Below, one piece after another: positions 44,076-53,272 of a stretch of 64,000 nucleotides of DNA. Numbering within the stretch: the stretch's first letter is position 1; every line of letters starts with the position of its first letter. The stretch is from the NCBI GenBank assembly GCA_902492455.1, contig CABULH010000007.1:102751-166750 (forward strand), given 5' to 3'. This DNA is from an uncultured Oscillospiraceae bacterium (GTDB lineage Bacteria > Bacillota > Clostridia > Oscillospirales > Acutalibacteraceae). A program made the position numbers and the translations under genes. Under the pieces are notes generated by a model, which was given only the letters and a program-made list of their open reading frames with translations, searched no databases and was not told where the DNA came from.

Positions 44076-44840
44076 ATGTCCAAGGCAGAGGGAGTGGAAA
44101 AAAAGCGCATCCATTTTATGGATGAGGTACGCGGACTGGATATTCTGCTGATGGTGATTTTTCATGCAGCTTATGTGGCGGGCTGGATTTTTCATTGGGA
44201 ATGGGGACGGCAGTTTTTTCTTTTTTTCAAACCGGTGGAAGCATTGTTCTCCGGTATTTTTATCTTTATCTGTGGCGTATCCTGCCGTCTCTCTCATGGA
44301 AATCTCAAGCGCGGGCTGCTTATCGGCGCGTGTGCCTTGCTGATTTCTCTAACGCTTTATTTCGTAATGCCGGAGCAAATGATCTGGTTCGGCATTCTGC
44401 ATTTTCTCTCTGCCGCCGTTCTTCTTTTCGCCCTTTTTCGTCCGCTGCTGGATCGAATTCCTGTTCTTCCAGGTCTGATCGCCTGTATTTTGCTGATGCT
44501 GCTCACTTGGCATCTTCCGCCGGAGGACGGCGGTTATTTCGGCATTAAGGGACTATGGGAATGGCGTTTGCCCTCCTGGATAACCTCTCAGCGCTGGCTT
44601 TATCCGCTGGGATTAGGCGCCGGCCGCGGGGTGGATTACTTTCCTCTTCTTCCCTGGTTTTTCTGTCTGCTTGCTGGCTGCTATGTTGGCCGCTGGGCGC
44701 AGGAAGGGCGGCTGCCGGATTGGATGTATGTGCGCCGTGTTCCCTTTTTCACCTGGGCTGGCCGGCACACCCTGATCATTTATCTGCTGCATCAGCCGGT
44801 TGCTTTTCTGCTGTTTGCTCTTGTCTCCGCTTTAATCTGA
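44076..44840 (+). CDS. DUF1624 / HGSNAT-like membrane acyltransferase
   Basis: About 254 residues with seven membrane segments. The N-terminal FMDEVRGLDILLMVIFHAAY and IFICGVSCRLSHGN match the heparan-alpha-glucosaminide N-acetyltransferase-like family, which moves acetyl groups across membranes. The ATG at 44076 has GAGGAG nine bases upstream. Substrate in bacteria unknown; a role in wall or surface sugar modification is a guess. Confidence 0.82.
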   Translation: MSKAEGVEKKRIHFMDEVRGLDILLMVIFHAAYVAGWIFHWEWGRQFFLFFKPVEALFSGIFIFICGVSCRLSHGNLKRGLLIGACALLISLTLYFVMPEQMIWFGILHFLSAAVLLFALFRPLLDRIPVLPGLIACILLMLLTWHLPPEDGGYFGIKGLWEWRLPSWITSQRWLYPLGLGAGRGVDYFPLLPWFFCLLAGCYVGRWAQEGRLPDWMYVRRVPFFTWAGRHTLIIYLLHQPVAFLLFALVSALI

Positions 44841-44845
44841 AACGT

Positions 44846-44879
44846 AAAAAGCGCCATGGAATTTCCATGGCGCTTTTTT
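44846..44879. terminator. Bidirectional terminator
   Basis: Stem AAAAAGCGCCATGG / CCATGGCGCTTTTT between two convergent genes. Confidence 0.88.
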
Positions 44880-44888
44880 CTCCAATTG

Positions 44889-46805
44889 TCAGCCCGCTTC
44901 GGCACGCTCAAACTGAGAATTATACAGGTTAGCATAGAAGCCGCCGGCGGCCAGCAGATCATCGTGGGTACCCTGCTCCACGATATCGCCGTCCCGCATC
45001 ACCAGGATAAGATCCGCGTCCCGGATGGTAGACAACCGGTGAGCGATAACAAAACTGGTGCGGCCCTGGATCAGATTGTCCATAGCCTTCTGAATCTGCA
45101 ATTCCGTGCGGGTATCCACCGAACTGGTGGCTTCATCCAGAATAAGAATTTTTGGGTCCGCCAGTATTGCCCGGGCGATGGTAAGCAGCTGTTTTTGTCC
45201 CTGCGAAACGTTGCTGGCCTCCTCATTAAGAACCATGTTGTAGCCGCCGGGCAGCGTCTGGATGAAATGGTGAACATGAGCGGCTTTTGCCGCGGCTATT
45301 ACCTCGTCATCCGTGGCGCTCAGCCGTCCATACCGGATGTTCTCCATGATGGTGCCGCTGAACAGCCAGGTGTCCTGCAGCACCATGCCGAACATATCCC
45401 TTATCTTGTTGCGTTCAAAATTCTGGATATTGTATCCGTCCAGCAGAATGGCGCCGTCGTTTACATCATAGAACCGCATCAGCAGCTTAACCATGGTGGT
45501 TTTACCCGCGCCGGTGGGGCCGACGATGGCGACCTTCTGACCCGGCCGCACCACGGCGTTGAAATCGTGAATGATGATCTTATCCGGTGAGTAGCCGAAC
45601 CGGACATGCTGGAACTCCACATTTCCGCTGAGATCCTCCACCGTCACCAGACGTTCCCGGGTTTCCTCGGAGCCGTTATCCAGCATCACGGTTTCGGTCA
45701 GCATAGCCGGCCGGGCCGGTACCTGATCCTCTTCCTCCTCGGCCAAGAACTCAAAGACGCGCTCTGCCGCTGCCGCTGTGGACTGCAGGAGATTGGCCAC
45801 CTGAGCCGCCTGAGCAATCGGCTGGTTAAAGTTGCGGATATACTGGCTGAAAGAAAGGATGGAACCCACGTCAATGGTGCCCTGGATGGCCAGCCAGCCG
45901 CCCAGAATGGAAACAACCACATATCCCAAGTTGCCGATGAACTGCATCATGGGCTGCATCATACCGGAGAGAAATTGGGATTTCCAGGCGGATTTGTAAA
46001 GCGTCTCGTTGGTTTCGTCGAACTCCTTGATAACCGCCTGCTCGTTGTTGAAAGCACGCACGATGTTGTGTCCGCCGTATACCTCTTCTACCTGGCCGTT
46101 GATATGCCCCAGGTATTCCTGCTGGGTCTTGAAGTATTTTTGGGATTTTCCTACTATAGCGGAAATCAGCAGCATGGAGATAGGTAGAATCACCAGCGCC
46201 GCCAAGGTCATCAACCAGCTGATGGAGAACATCATAATCAGCACGCCGATCACCGTGGTGATGGAAGTGATGATCTGCGTCAGGCTTTGATTGAGGCTCT
46301 GGCTCAGGGTATCCACATCATTGGTCACCCGGGACAGCACCTCGCCGTGCGTCTTGGTATCAAAGTATTTAATCGGCAAGCGCTGAATTTTCTCCGAAAT
46401 CGACTTGCGCATGTTATAGGAAACTTTTTGGGTGATGCCGGACATGATATATCCTTGGATAAAGGAGAGAGCCGCACTGATGACGTACAATCCCAGCAGA
46501 ATCAGCAGCAGCCGTCCCACCGCGCCGAAGTCTATTCCTGTTCCGGCGCCTGTTACCTTGCTAACCAGGCCTTCGAATATCAGGGTAACAGCATCGCCCA
46601 GCTTCCTGGGACCCACGATGGAGAAGGCGGCGCTGCCGATGGCGAAGATCACCACGAACAGCAGACCGATTTTGTACTTGCTCAGATAAACAGCCAGTTT
46701 TTTGAAGGTGCCTTTAAAGTCCTTGGCCTTCTCCCCGGCCATACCGGGACCATGGCCGTGACCCATGCCCATCATGCCCTTGGCAGGCTTGCGTTCGTTG
46801 CTCAT
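44889..46805 (-). CDS. ABC exporter subunit, catalytic ATPase half (pair 2)
   Basis: A 638-residue half-transporter: His/Met/Gly-rich N-terminus (GMMGMGHGHGPGM), six membrane helices (about 40-340) and an ATPase domain. Walker A is GPTGAGKTT and Walker B ILDEATSSVD has the catalytic glutamate, but the signature is altered (NVSQGQKQLL). Its partner has the opposite pattern, as in asymmetric heterodimers of the TM287/288 type. The ATG overlaps the partner stop by four bases. The MarR gene two upstream is the likely regulator. Substrate unknown, perhaps drugs or peptides. Confidence 0.92.
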   Translation of the reverse strand: MSNERKPAKGMMGMGHGHGPGMAGEKAKDFKGTFKKLAVYLSKYKIGLLFVVIFAIGSAAFSIVGPRKLGDAVTLIFEGLVSKVTGAGTGIDFGAVGRLLLILLGLYVISAALSFIQGYIMSGITQKVSYNMRKSISEKIQRLPIKYFDTKTHGEVLSRVTNDVDTLSQSLNQSLTQIITSITTVIGVLIMMFSISWLMTLAALVILPISMLLISAIVGKSQKYFKTQQEYLGHINGQVEEVYGGHNIVRAFNNEQAVIKEFDETNETLYKSAWKSQFLSGMMQPMMQFIGNLGYVVVSILGGWLAIQGTIDVGSILSFSQYIRNFNQPIAQAAQVANLLQSTAAAAERVFEFLAEEEEDQVPARPAMLTETVMLDNGSEETRERLVTVEDLSGNVEFQHVRFGYSPDKIIIHDFNAVVRPGQKVAIVGPTGAGKTTMVKLLMRFYDVNDGAILLDGYNIQNFERNKIRDMFGMVLQDTWLFSGTIMENIRYGRLSATDDEVIAAAKAAHVHHFIQTLPGGYNMVLNEEASNVSQGQKQLLTIARAILADPKILILDEATSSVDTRTELQIQKAMDNLIQGRTSFVIAHRLSTIRDADLILVMRDGDIVEQGTHDDLLAAGGFYANLYNSQFERAEAG

Positions 46806-49042
46806 TGCGCCAACTCCTCCTTTGACAGCTGCGACAGAGCTATCTGTTGATAGACCTCGCAGGATTCCATCAGTTCCTGATGGGTGCCGATTCCGGCTAC
46901 GTTACCCTCATCCAGCACTATAATCTGTTCCGCGTGCAGGATGGTGCTAATCCGCTGAGCCACAATAATTACGGTGCTTTCCGCCGTTACCTGCTGCAGC
47001 GCTTTCCGCAGGGTTACGTCCGTCTTATAGTCCAAGGCGGAGAAGCTGTCGTCAAATATATACACTTCCGGATTCACCGCAATGGCCCGAGCAATGGAGA
47101 GACGCTGTTTCTGGCCGCCGGACACATTGGTGCCTCCCTGGGCGATCTCCGCGTCATAACCGTCCGGTTTTGCCGTGATGAAATCCTCCGCTTGGGCAAT
47201 CCGCGCCGCCTGTTCCATCTCCCCGTCCGCCATATCGGGGCGGCCATACTTCAGGTTGGTGGCGATGGTGCCGGAGAACAGCACGCCTTTTTGCGGAACA
47301 TAACCAATCTTCGCCCGCAGATCATGCTGAGGCACCTCCCGGATATTCACGCCGTCCAGTAGAATCTCCCCTTCCGTCACGTCGTAAAAGCGGGGAATCA
47401 GATTCACAAGGGTGGATTTGCCGCTGCCGGTGCTGCCGATAATAGCGGTAGTCTGTCCCGGCAGGGCGGTAAAGCTTACATTGTTGATGACATTGCCGTC
47501 CGCATCGGGATAATGGAAGGAAACATTGCGGAATTCCAGCACGCCCTTTCGTTTCTCATCAAAGGACGCCGCTTTTTCCGGATCCCGGATAGTGGGTTCG
47601 GTCTCCAGCACCTCCTGAATCCGATCCGCGGATACAGATGCCCGGGGCAGCATAATGGAGATCATGGAAATCATCAGGAAGGACATGATGATCTGCATGG
47701 TGTACTGAATGAACGCCATCAAATCGCCAACCTGCATCACACCGGCATCCACGCTGTGAGAACCGTTCCAAACAATCAGGATACTGATGCCGTTCATCAC
47801 CAGCATCATCACCGGCATCATAAAGGTCATCACCCGGTTGACAAAAAGGCTGGTTTTTGTCAGATCCTGATTGGCGTCGTCAAACCGTTTTTCCTCATGC
47901 TTCTGGGTGCTGAAGGCCCGGATGACCGGCAAGCCGGTGAGGATTTCCCGGGTCACCAAGTTCAACTTATCCACCAGCTTCTGCATGATCTTGAACTTCG
48001 GCATGGCAACCGCAAACAGCACCAGCACCAGTGTCAGGATCGCCATCACCGCCACGGCGATGATCCAGGCCATGGAAGTATTGGTATTCAGCACCTTCAA
48101 TACGCCGCCGATTCCTAAAATAGGAGCGTAAAAAACGATTCGCAGCAGCATCACAAAAAGCATTTGAATCTGCTGAATATCGTTGGTGCTTCGGGTGATA
48201 AGGGAGGCCGTGGAAAAATGATCAAATTCCGCATTGGAGAAGGACACCACCCGCCGGAATACCCGCCCCCGCAGTTCCCGTCCAAGAGAAGCCGCAATCC
48301 GAGCGGCCAAAAATCCCACCATAATGGTGGCGATCATGCTGGCCAGCGCCAATGCCAACATCTTAAGGCCGGACAGCAGGACATACCCTGTTTGAATATT
48401 GTCCGTATTCATGCCGATGGCTTTATATTCCGCCTTCACATACATAACCGCTCCCTGGCTGATCATGCTTTCCGGCAGCTGCCCCATCATGCTGTCCGCT
48501 TCCTGAAGAAACTGGGCCCGCTGTTCGGCGGGCATCTGTCCCAACAGGTCGAAGATGCTCATGCCGGAGGATTCCGGAATACCGGCCATCATCTTATCCC
48601 GGATGGCGGCCATATCCTCACTGTCACTGGTAAGACCGGCTGCGATCAGCATAGGCTTGCCCAGGATGCCGTCCAGTTTCTGAATAGTTTCATTGTTCGT
48701 CTTTTTTAACTTATAAAGGGGTTCATCTGCCAGAACCGGGTATTTTTTCACCAGGGAAGCATATTCGCTTTCTGTCAGCGCGGACCGCTCCAGCGTTTCA
48801 TAATGGACGAGTACCTCTTCCTGATCCTCGCGACTCATAAAGAGAAACAGATGCTCCATTTCCGATTGTCGGATTACCTGCGGTACGGCGTTTTCAATGC
48901 CCCCTTGCTGAATTCCCACATTAACAATGCGGGAGGTATAATCAGGCAGGGACAGATCGCACATGGCCTGAACCACCAACAGCAGCACTACCAGTAAAAT
49001 AGGACCAATGGAGCTTTTTAAGTATTTGACGAGTTTAAGCAT
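46802..49042 (-). CDS. ABC exporter subunit, degenerate-site half (pair 2)
   Basis: About 746 residues. A large extracytoplasmic insert (about 60-215, with MSIFDLLGQMPAEQRAQFL) lies between the first two membrane helices and explains the length. The ATPase has a normal signature (VSGGQKQRLS), but Walker B ends IFDDSFSALD, with aspartate in place of the catalytic glutamate. It therefore pairs with the following gene to make one working ATP site. The ATG at 49042 was chosen after GAGGTGG. It overlaps the end of the MarR gene. Confidence 0.92.
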   Translation of the reverse strand: MLKLVKYLKSSIGPILLVVLLLVVQAMCDLSLPDYTSRIVNVGIQQGGIENAVPQVIRQSEMEHLFLFMSREDQEEVLVHYETLERSALTESEYASLVKKYPVLADEPLYKLKKTNNETIQKLDGILGKPMLIAAGLTSDSEDMAAIRDKMMAGIPESSGMSIFDLLGQMPAEQRAQFLQEADSMMGQLPESMISQGAVMYVKAEYKAIGMNTDNIQTGYVLLSGLKMLALALASMIATIMVGFLAARIAASLGRELRGRVFRRVVSFSNAEFDHFSTASLITRSTNDIQQIQMLFVMLLRIVFYAPILGIGGVLKVLNTNTSMAWIIAVAVMAILTLVLVLFAVAMPKFKIMQKLVDKLNLVTREILTGLPVIRAFSTQKHEEKRFDDANQDLTKTSLFVNRVMTFMMPVMMLVMNGISILIVWNGSHSVDAGVMQVGDLMAFIQYTMQIIMSFLMISMISIMLPRASVSADRIQEVLETEPTIRDPEKAASFDEKRKGVLEFRNVSFHYPDADGNVINNVSFTALPGQTTAIIGSTGSGKSTLVNLIPRFYDVTEGEILLDGVNIREVPQHDLRAKIGYVPQKGVLFSGTIATNLKYGRPDMADGEMEQAARIAQAEDFITAKPDGYDAEIAQGGTNVSGGQKQRLSIARAIAVNPEVYIFDDSFSALDYKTDVTLRKALQQVTAESTVIIVAQRISTILHAEQIIVLDEGNVAGIGTHQELMESCEVYQQIALSQLSKEELAQ

Positions 49043-49538
49043 CTGTTCCACCTCTTTCGGTTAATTCACAGCAGGGCAGCTGCGTGGTATGGCGGCAGGC
49101 TGTTTCCAGATTCTCCCGTACCCGGTTGAAGAGACGGATGCTGCCGGCGATTTCCTCTTCTGTAAAATCAGCAAAACATTCAGCCTCCACGATTTTTAAT
49201 TCCTTCAGCAGCCGGCGGAAGGTTTCCTCCCCTAGTTCTGTCAGATAGATACGGGAAACCCGCTGATCCTGTTCATCCTGCTTGCGCTGGATAAAGCCGC
49301 TTTTCTCCATACGTTTGATCATCACCGTGACCGTTGGCGGCTTCACCATCAGCTTACCTACCAGTTCCTTTTGGCTCATTCCCCCATGGCGATGCAGCTG
49401 AAGCAACAGCGGCACCTGCCCCGGATGCACATCCAGCTTTTCCATCAGTGCATAATTGCGAGTAAAGTAAAGCCGCATGATTTGTGAGATCAAAATATGC
49501 AGCGGAATGTTGACTGAATCGTCGGAAAGCGTCTCCAT
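49035..49538 (-). CDS. MarR family regulator of exporter pair 2
   Basis: A 167-residue MarR winged-helix protein: GGMSQKELVGKLMVKPPTVT is the recognition region and DQRVSRIYLTELG the wing. AAAGGAGA precedes the ATG. First gene of the operon with the two exporter halves, and probably a local repressor. A dyad TTAGGCGACTAA lies about 30 bases upstream. Confidence 0.92.
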   Translation of the reverse strand: METLSDDSVNIPLHILISQIMRLYFTRNYALMEKLDVHPGQVPLLLQLHRHGGMSQKELVGKLMVKPPTVTVMIKRMEKSGFIQRKQDEQDQRVSRIYLTELGEETFRRLLKELKIVEAECFADFTEEEIAGSIRLFNRVRENLETACRHTTQLPCCELTERGGTDA

Positions 49539-49566
49539 CCTGCTGTCTCCTTTCAGAACAAAATAG

Positions 49567-49578
49567 TTAGGCGACTAA
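49567..49578. promoter_or_regulatory. Candidate MarR operator
   Basis: TTAGGCGACTAA: TTAG and CTAA arms around four bases, upstream of the MarR gene. Confidence 0.5.
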
Positions 49579-49774
49579 TCAATAGTGTATTCTAAACGAC
49601 AAAAAAAGCAAGTTCTTTTTTAGTAGTTTAACAAAAGATTCACATTCGCTTTGGTCAGGTTAAACGGAAATTGCCAGCTTATACGGATTCTTTCCACGCA
49701 GATATCTTTGAAATAGAGTTTATACCAAAATCCGCCGCATCAAACAAACCGGGAAATTTTTCTGTAAAAAAGCC

Positions 49775-49803
49775 TTGACAATTGCCCTTTCAGCCGCTAT
49801 AAT
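49775..49803 (+). promoter_or_regulatory. tRNA-Leu promoter
   Basis: TTGACA, 17-bp spacer, TATAAT; a perfect consensus about 43 bases before the tRNA. Confidence 0.88.
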
Positions 49804-49846
49804 AGCTACTGTCGTCGGCGGAGGGCGCTGAGGCAAAAGAGAATAT

Positions 49847-49933
49847 GCGGATATGGCGGAACTGGCAGACGCGTTAGATTCAGGTTCTAATGAGCGCAAG
49901 CTCATGGAGGTTCAAGTCCTCTTATCCGCACCA
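49847..49933 (+). tRNA. tRNA-Leu (CAG)
   Basis: An 87-base class II tRNA with a long variable arm (GAGCGCAAGCTC). Acceptor GCGGATA pairs with TATCCGC; CCA is encoded. The anticodon stem TTAGA / TCTAA frames loop TTCAGGT, so the anticodon is CAG. Confidence 0.96.
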
Positions 49934-49939
49934 GATCAA

Positions 49940-49978
49940 CGACCGGTAATTCATAATTGGATTACCGGTCGTTTTCTG
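49940..49978 (+). terminator. Terminator of tRNA-Leu
   Basis: Stem CGACCGGTAAT / ATTACCGGTCG followed by TTTTCTGTTTT. Confidence 0.88.
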
Positions 49979-50097
49979 TTTTATCTTTCTGCCGCAGATG
50001 GCATCTTTTTTGTACCACTCATCTAAAACAAAATTGCTTCTCCCTTTTCCATATGCGGCAAGAGGATATTGAATCCCATCTTTTTTTCAAAAGGCTC

Positions 50098-50128
50098 TTG
50101 ACTCTCTACTTAACAGCAGGTTTATACT
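50098..50128 (+). promoter_or_regulatory. Promoter with 19-bp spacer before MerR gene
   Basis: TTGACT, 19-bp spacer, TATACT, again the long-spacer arrangement expected for MerR control. Confidence 0.6.
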
Positions 50129-50174
50129 GACTGCAGAAGATATCTTCCAAGCATTCTAAAGCGAGGTGAATGCC

Positions 50175-51464
50175 GTGAGAATCGGCGAGTTTGCGAAAAT
50201 CTGTCACACCAGAATATCTGTGCTGCGTCATTATGATAAGCAGGGGCTGCTTGTCCCCGCTTATGTCGACCGTTTTACCGGATACAGATATTACACCAAG
50301 GAACAAATCGCAGTATTTACACATATTACTGCTCTCAAAAAAGCAGGTTTTTCCCTTGCAGAAATCCGACGAATCATATCCGAACGGAATAATACCAACG
50401 GCATTATCCAGCTGCTTGAAAAAAAGAAAAACGAACTGCAAACAACCATCTTCAATTTAGAGGAGGCGCGCAAAATGCTGATCCAAGAAAGCCCTATCAT
50501 TCATATCGATTTTCTCCATACATCCGACGGAATCAAAGCAAAAAGCTCGAAGGTGGACGGTAACGACTTTTTGAAAGCCTGCGAAGCATTGGAAGAATAC
50601 ATACTGTCACAAAACTACCAGCGGATTTCCAATTACATGTCCTACGGTTCACCGCAAGACAACAAGATCGAAGCCGTATGTGATGTAGTCAAGCTGCGCC
50701 ATGAATTTCTGCCCCTTCATGAGAACATCGACCTCCCCTTTGTCAACGATGAATCCATTGTCGGCCGATGGCAAACAGTCGGTGAGTACGCGATAAAAGA
50801 AGATTTTTATGCCGACAAATTTTGTGATAACCAGTTCTATGGAGAGGCGATTAAAGAAATATATTTTCTGCCTAAGGGCGAACGCTATTGGTGTTACGGC
50901 TGGACCAAAGGAAAATTATTATTTGAAGACGGTGATTGTTCCTCCGTCAACGACTATGAAACGGAAATTTATGCGGGACAGCGGTACATGTTCATCTATC
51001 ACAAATCCTATTACTATCGCAGGGGTGGGAAACCGACCGTGCTGGTTCTGCGTCAGACGGACAATCGTGCCTATACCGCAAAGGAAATCGCCCGAAAAGA
51101 TAATATCAATTTACCCTTTGTCCATGACGAACGTGTACTTGGCAGATGGAACGCTCACAGCTATTGTCAAACGAAAGAAAGCTTTTCCCCCGACACTCCC
51201 AGTGATAAGCCGTTGTATTTTCGCTCTATTGAATTTTTGAAAAACGGCCGCTGTATCAGTCAATATGGTGAGGAAATCATTTCCAGTGAAGACATGCAGG
51301 TTTGGACAAAAGGCTATGTACTGCGCAAGTGGAACGAAAGCGCTTGCGGCTACGAAATACGGACTATTGATCACGTGGATTATCTGATACTGGAATGGAA
51401 GAGCGGCGACTATCGCTGGGGTGGTTTTGATACGGACTATTATGTCTTTACCAGAGAGCTATAA
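50175..51464 (+). CDS. MerR regulator with duplicated C-terminal sensor-like domain
   Basis: About 429 residues. An N-terminal MerR domain (RIGEFAKICHTRISVLRHYD, about 2-21) and coiled linker are followed by two related domains of about 110 residues. They begin LPFVNDESIVGRWQTV and LPFVHDERVLGRWNAH, and each ends in hydrophobic strands (VLVLRQTD, DYYVFTREL). The repeat suggests an internal duplication of a ligand-binding beta-barrel. The GTG at 50175 follows GAGGTG. It is convergent with exporter pair 3. Confidence 0.85.
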   Translation: MRIGEFAKICHTRISVLRHYDKQGLLVPAYVDRFTGYRYYTKEQIAVFTHITALKKAGFSLAEIRRIISERNNTNGIIQLLEKKKNELQTTIFNLEEARKMLIQESPIIHIDFLHTSDGIKAKSSKVDGNDFLKACEALEEYILSQNYQRISNYMSYGSPQDNKIEAVCDVVKLRHEFLPLHENIDLPFVNDESIVGRWQTVGEYAIKEDFYADKFCDNQFYGEAIKEIYFLPKGERYWCYGWTKGKLLFEDGDCSSVNDYETEIYAGQRYMFIYHKSYYYRRGGKPTVLVLRQTDNRAYTAKEIARKDNINLPFVHDERVLGRWNAHSYCQTKESFSPDTPSDKPLYFRSIEFLKNGRCISQYGEEIISSEDMQVWTKGYVLRKWNESACGYEIRTIDHVDYLILEWKSGDYRWGGFDTDYYVFTREL

Positions 51465-51508
51465 CAAAGCAAGGCGGGAATATCCCCGCCTTGCTTTGTT
51501 ATCCGGAA

Positions 51509-53272
51509 TCAATACGTTTCGAATTGCGCGTAATATAGCTTTGCATAAAATCCCTTTTGCTTCATCAGCGTCTCATGGGTCCCCTGCTCTACCACATCTC
51601 CATCCCGGATCACCAGAATATTATCCGCGCCTCGAATGGTGGAAAGCCGATGAGCGATCACAAAACAGGTTTTGTCCCGCATCAGCGTCCGCATAGCCGC
51701 TTGAATCTGCTGCTCGGTACGGGTATCCACATTGGAAGTAGCCTCATCCAGAATCAACATCTTACAGTCCAGCAGCATAGCCCGGGCGATGGTGAGCAGC
51801 TGCTTCTGCCCTTTGGATATATTGATGCCGTTGTCACTGAGAAGGGTATGATAACCGGCAGGCAGACTCTCAATATAATCGTGGATTCTGGCTGCCTTGG
51901 CCGCCTCCACTACCTCTTCCATGGTAGCATCTTCCTTACCGTAGGCAATATTATCGTAAATAGTGCCGTAAAAAAGCCAGGTATCCTGCAGCACCATAGA
52001 ATAGGCGGCGCGCAGACTTTGCCGGGTGACATTGGCAATATTGCTGCCGTCCACATAAATCGCACCGCTGTCTGCGTCGTAAAAACGCATCAATAGGTTA
52101 ATAATAGTGGTCTTGCCGGCACCGGTGGGTCCTACAATGGCAATCAGATTTCCCCTATCCGCCTGCATGGAGAAATCGTGCAGGATGGTTTTGCCCGGCG
52201 TATATCCAAAAGACACATGCTGAGCCAGCACTTCCCCATACACATTCTCCAGTATCTGTGCGCCGTCGGCATCCGGTTTCTCCGGCATTTCGTCAATCAG
52301 GCGAAAAACTCGTTCCGCCGCGGCAAAAGCGGATTGCAGCTCACCGATGATATTGGCGATTTCGTTGATAGGGCCGGAAAACTTTCGAGAATACTGTACG
52401 AAAGAAGAAATATTTCCCAAACCGATTCCACCGTCCAGGTACATCAGCGCGCCGAAAACGCTCACCAGAACCAGCGATATATTATTGATGAAATTCACCG
52501 ACGGGCCGCTGAGAGTGCCGTAGTATTCCGCTTTACTGTAAGCGTCCACAGCTTCCTGGTTCTTGATGTCAAATCGAGCGATCACCTCAGCTTCCCGGTT
52601 ATAAGCCTTGGTTGTCTTTTGGCCTTCTATCATCTCTTCCACAAATCCATTCAGTTCCCCCAGCTTTTTCGAACGGCTGCGAAACAATGGACGCACCCGG
52701 GCGGTAATGAATTTAGTGAAAAGGATGGACAGCGGAATGGTTACCGCGAACACCAATACCAGCTTAGGCGCTATACTCAGCATCATTACTAGAGAAAACA
52801 CCACAATGACAAGGCTTTGAATGACCTGTAAAAAATCATTGGAAAAGGACTGATTCACCGTATCGATATCATAGGAAATCACACTGATGATATCGCCGGT
52901 CTGGTAGCGATCAAAGAAACCCACGGGAAGGATGGACAGCTTATCGAAAACATCCTTGCGCATCCGGCAGATCACATGTCGGCTCAGGCGAATCATCAGC
53001 AGGGACAGCAGATAGGAAAGTCCTCCTGACAACAGATAAAGCACAGCCATCAGACTGACGTAAAACAGTACCTTGGGAAAATCCACCTCTCCCGGACCAA
53101 TCCCCATGGCATCGATCGCGCTGCCGGAGAGCTTTGGCCCGAACAATGCGAATAGATTGCCGGCGAACATACAGATCAGGGCCAAGACAATCAAAAGCTT
53201 ATGCCGGCTGAGATACCGCCACAGTCTGGCAATCAGATATTTTTTCTTTTTGCGTGTTTTGCTTTCAATCAT
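51509..53272 (-). CDS. ABC exporter subunit, catalytic ATPase half (pair 3)
   Basis: About 587 residues, a standard half-exporter. Walker A GPTGAGKTT, an altered signature NISKGQKQLL and Walker B ILDEATSNVD with the catalytic glutamate are present. It pairs with the upstream gene, which has the opposite defects. GGAGGTGA precedes the ATG at 53272, and the genes overlap slightly. The arrangement repeats that of pair 2. Confidence 0.92.
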   Translation of the reverse strand: MIESKTRKKKKYLIARLWRYLSRHKLLIVLALICMFAGNLFALFGPKLSGSAIDAMGIGPGEVDFPKVLFYVSLMAVLYLLSGGLSYLLSLLMIRLSRHVICRMRKDVFDKLSILPVGFFDRYQTGDIISVISYDIDTVNQSFSNDFLQVIQSLVIVVFSLVMMLSIAPKLVLVFAVTIPLSILFTKFITARVRPLFRSRSKKLGELNGFVEEMIEGQKTTKAYNREAEVIARFDIKNQEAVDAYSKAEYYGTLSGPSVNFINNISLVLVSVFGALMYLDGGIGLGNISSFVQYSRKFSGPINEIANIIGELQSAFAAAERVFRLIDEMPEKPDADGAQILENVYGEVLAQHVSFGYTPGKTILHDFSMQADRGNLIAIVGPTGAGKTTIINLLMRFYDADSGAIYVDGSNIANVTRQSLRAAYSMVLQDTWLFYGTIYDNIAYGKEDATMEEVVEAAKAARIHDYIESLPAGYHTLLSDNGINISKGQKQLLTIARAMLLDCKMLILDEATSNVDTRTEQQIQAAMRTLMRDKTCFVIAHRLSTIRGADNILVIRDGDVVEQGTHETLMKQKGFYAKLYYAQFETY

